A DNA stretch of 7,076 nt from an uncultured bacterium (lineage in GTDB: Bacteria > Bacillota > Clostridia > Oscillospirales > Oscillospiraceae): the NCBI GenBank assembly GCA_905215425.1, contig CAJMQD010000045.1:1-7076 (forward strand). The letters are read 5' to 3'. Positions 6,451 through 7,076 of this stretch are shown in pieces (position 1 is the stretch's first letter; each line of letters starts with the position of its first letter). The position numbers and the translations under genes are program-made. The notes under the pieces are model-generated. The model was not told the DNA's origin and did no database searches. It saw nothing but the letters and a program-made list of their open reading frames with translations.

Positions 6451-7076
6451 TGCCAGAAAGGAGGAGGCTCCTCATCGATACCAACTTTCTCTCCCCTGCC
6501 CAAGTAACGGCCGCCTATGCTGCGGCAGGCTCCGTTAAGGCCAAGCGTCCCGCCTCACAATTGATCCTGTTGGGGCTTCTGGCCGGAGCATTGATCGCCT
6601 TGGGCTCCGCCGCCACGAACACCGCGGCCTACGGCATCTCCGACCCCTGGACCGCCCGCTTGGTGTGCGGTCTGCTCTTCCCCTTCGGTCTGGCCATGGT
6701 GGTCATGTCCGGCGCAGAGCTGTTTACCGGCAACTGTCTGATTACCATCTCGCTGTTAGACCACCGGTGTACCTTAGCCGGAATGCTGCGCAACTGGGCA
6801 ATCGTGTATGTATCCAATTTTGCCGGGGCGCTGCTGGTTGCCGCCGGCTGTGCATGGTTTGGCCAAATGAACTACTCCGGCGGACAGTTGGCGGTTTTCA
6901 CCATGAAGCTTGCCGCAGGAAAATGCACCCTCCCCTTCCAGAATGCCTTTGTGTTGGCTGTCCTGTGTAATTTTCTGGTCTGTTTGGGCGTGATCATCGC
7001 CATGACGGGCACCGACACCACCGGACGCATTTTAGGGGCCTTTCTCCCCGTGAGCTACTTTGTGATCTGCGGCTTT
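6450..7076 (+). CDS. Formate/nitrite transporter (FNT) family channel, C-terminus cut off
   Basis: The frame from ATG 6450 gives 209 residues before the window ends; the family is usually about 260-285. The FNT pattern is clear: FLSPAQVTAAYAAAGSVKA at the N-terminus, TM1 (about 38-60), a broken second helix carrying SGAELFTGNCLI (87-98), NWAIVYVSNFAGALL (115-129), a TM-K153-LAAGK segment, NFLVCLGVIIA (174-184) and LPVSYFVICGF at the edge. The conserved pore histidine normally follows just after this point, in a GFEHS-like motif, and is not visible. FNT proteins form pentameric inner-membrane channels for small monovalent anions: formate, nitrite or hydrosulfide. Substrate cannot be assigned. 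ATG 6450 overlaps the LysR stop, but the best ribosome-binding site (6457-6467) lies after it and points to an ATC codon at 6474, so the true start is uncertain. Confidence 0.9.
   Translation, partial: MPERRRLLIDTNFLSPAQVTAAYAAAGSVKAKRPASQLILLGLLAGALIALGSAATNTAAYGISDPWTARLVCGLLFPFGLAMVVMSGAELFTGNCLITISLLDHRCTLAGMLRNWAIVYVSNFAGALLVAAGCAWFGQMNYSGGQLAVFTMKLAAGKCTLPFQNAFVLAVLCNFLVCLGVIIAMTGTDTTGRILGAFLPVSYFVICGF
6457..6473 (+). promoter_or_regulatory. Strong ribosome-binding site inside the annotated start of the FNT gene, with overlapping hairpin
   Basis: AAAGGAGGAGG (6457-6467) is a near-perfect Shine-Dalgarno. Six bases later comes ATC (6474-6476), in the FNT frame, where a start codon would be expected. 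GAGGA (6461-6465) can also pair with TCCTC (6469-6473), a small hairpin that would hide the site. No ATG, GTG or TTG occurs at a suitable distance downstream of it. Confidence 0.55.

Noticed and set aside
1..7076. CRISPR arrays, insertion sequences, tRNA/rRNA genes, prophage or toxin-antitoxin genes
   Set aside because: I looked for repeated spacers, terminal inverted repeats with transposase, tRNA-like cloverleaves and small paired genes and saw none. The genes are ordinary chromosomal ones with consistent codon use.

Overview
This window looks like the chromosome of a Gram-positive, moderately GC-rich Clostridia member. Codon use strongly favours G/C at third positions, while the intergenic DNA is AT-rich. 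The LtaS-type synthase, the Firmicutes-style cysE-cysS operon behind a T-box leader, and the lipoprotein binding protein all fit the Oscillospiraceae (Flavonifractor/Oscillibacter-like). That placement is inference from style; there is no rRNA or marker phylogeny here.

Layout. (1) 1-480, minus: the N-terminal 160 residues of an amino-acid ABC transporter substrate-binding lipoprotein, cut by the left edge, with a good promoter upstream (557-586). (2) 481-972: an AT-rich, strongly strand-asymmetric divergent intergenic region. (3) 973-2820, plus: a complete LTA-synthase-family membrane phosphoglycerol transferase. (4) 2821-2926: a convergent spacer with a perfect GC-rich hairpin and an intrinsic terminator for the operon coming from the right. 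(5) 5391-2927, minus: a complete cysteine operon in the order promoter, T-box leader, cysE (serine O-acetyltransferase), cysS (cysteinyl-tRNA synthetase), terminator. (6) 5430-7076, plus: a divergently transcribed LysR-family regulator whose stop codon overlaps a possible start codon of a formate/nitrite transporter (FNT) family channel gene, cut by the right edge.

How it works together. Uncharged tRNA-Cys should be read by the T-box leader (UGC specifier, UGGAACC antiterminator bulge). This lets transcription run into cysE, which commits serine to cysteine synthesis, and cysS, which charges tRNA-Cys. The divergent LysR regulator and FNT channel form a second unit. Their position back to back with cysE makes a sulfide/cysteine role possible, but formate or nitrite transport is equally open.

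I found no clearly undescribed system. The points most worth a second look are the start of the FNT gene (an ideal ribosome-binding site placed before an ATC codon), a second hairpin that buries part of the cysE Shine-Dalgarno downstream of the T-box terminator, and the possible regulatory link between the LysR/FNT pair and cysteine synthesis.
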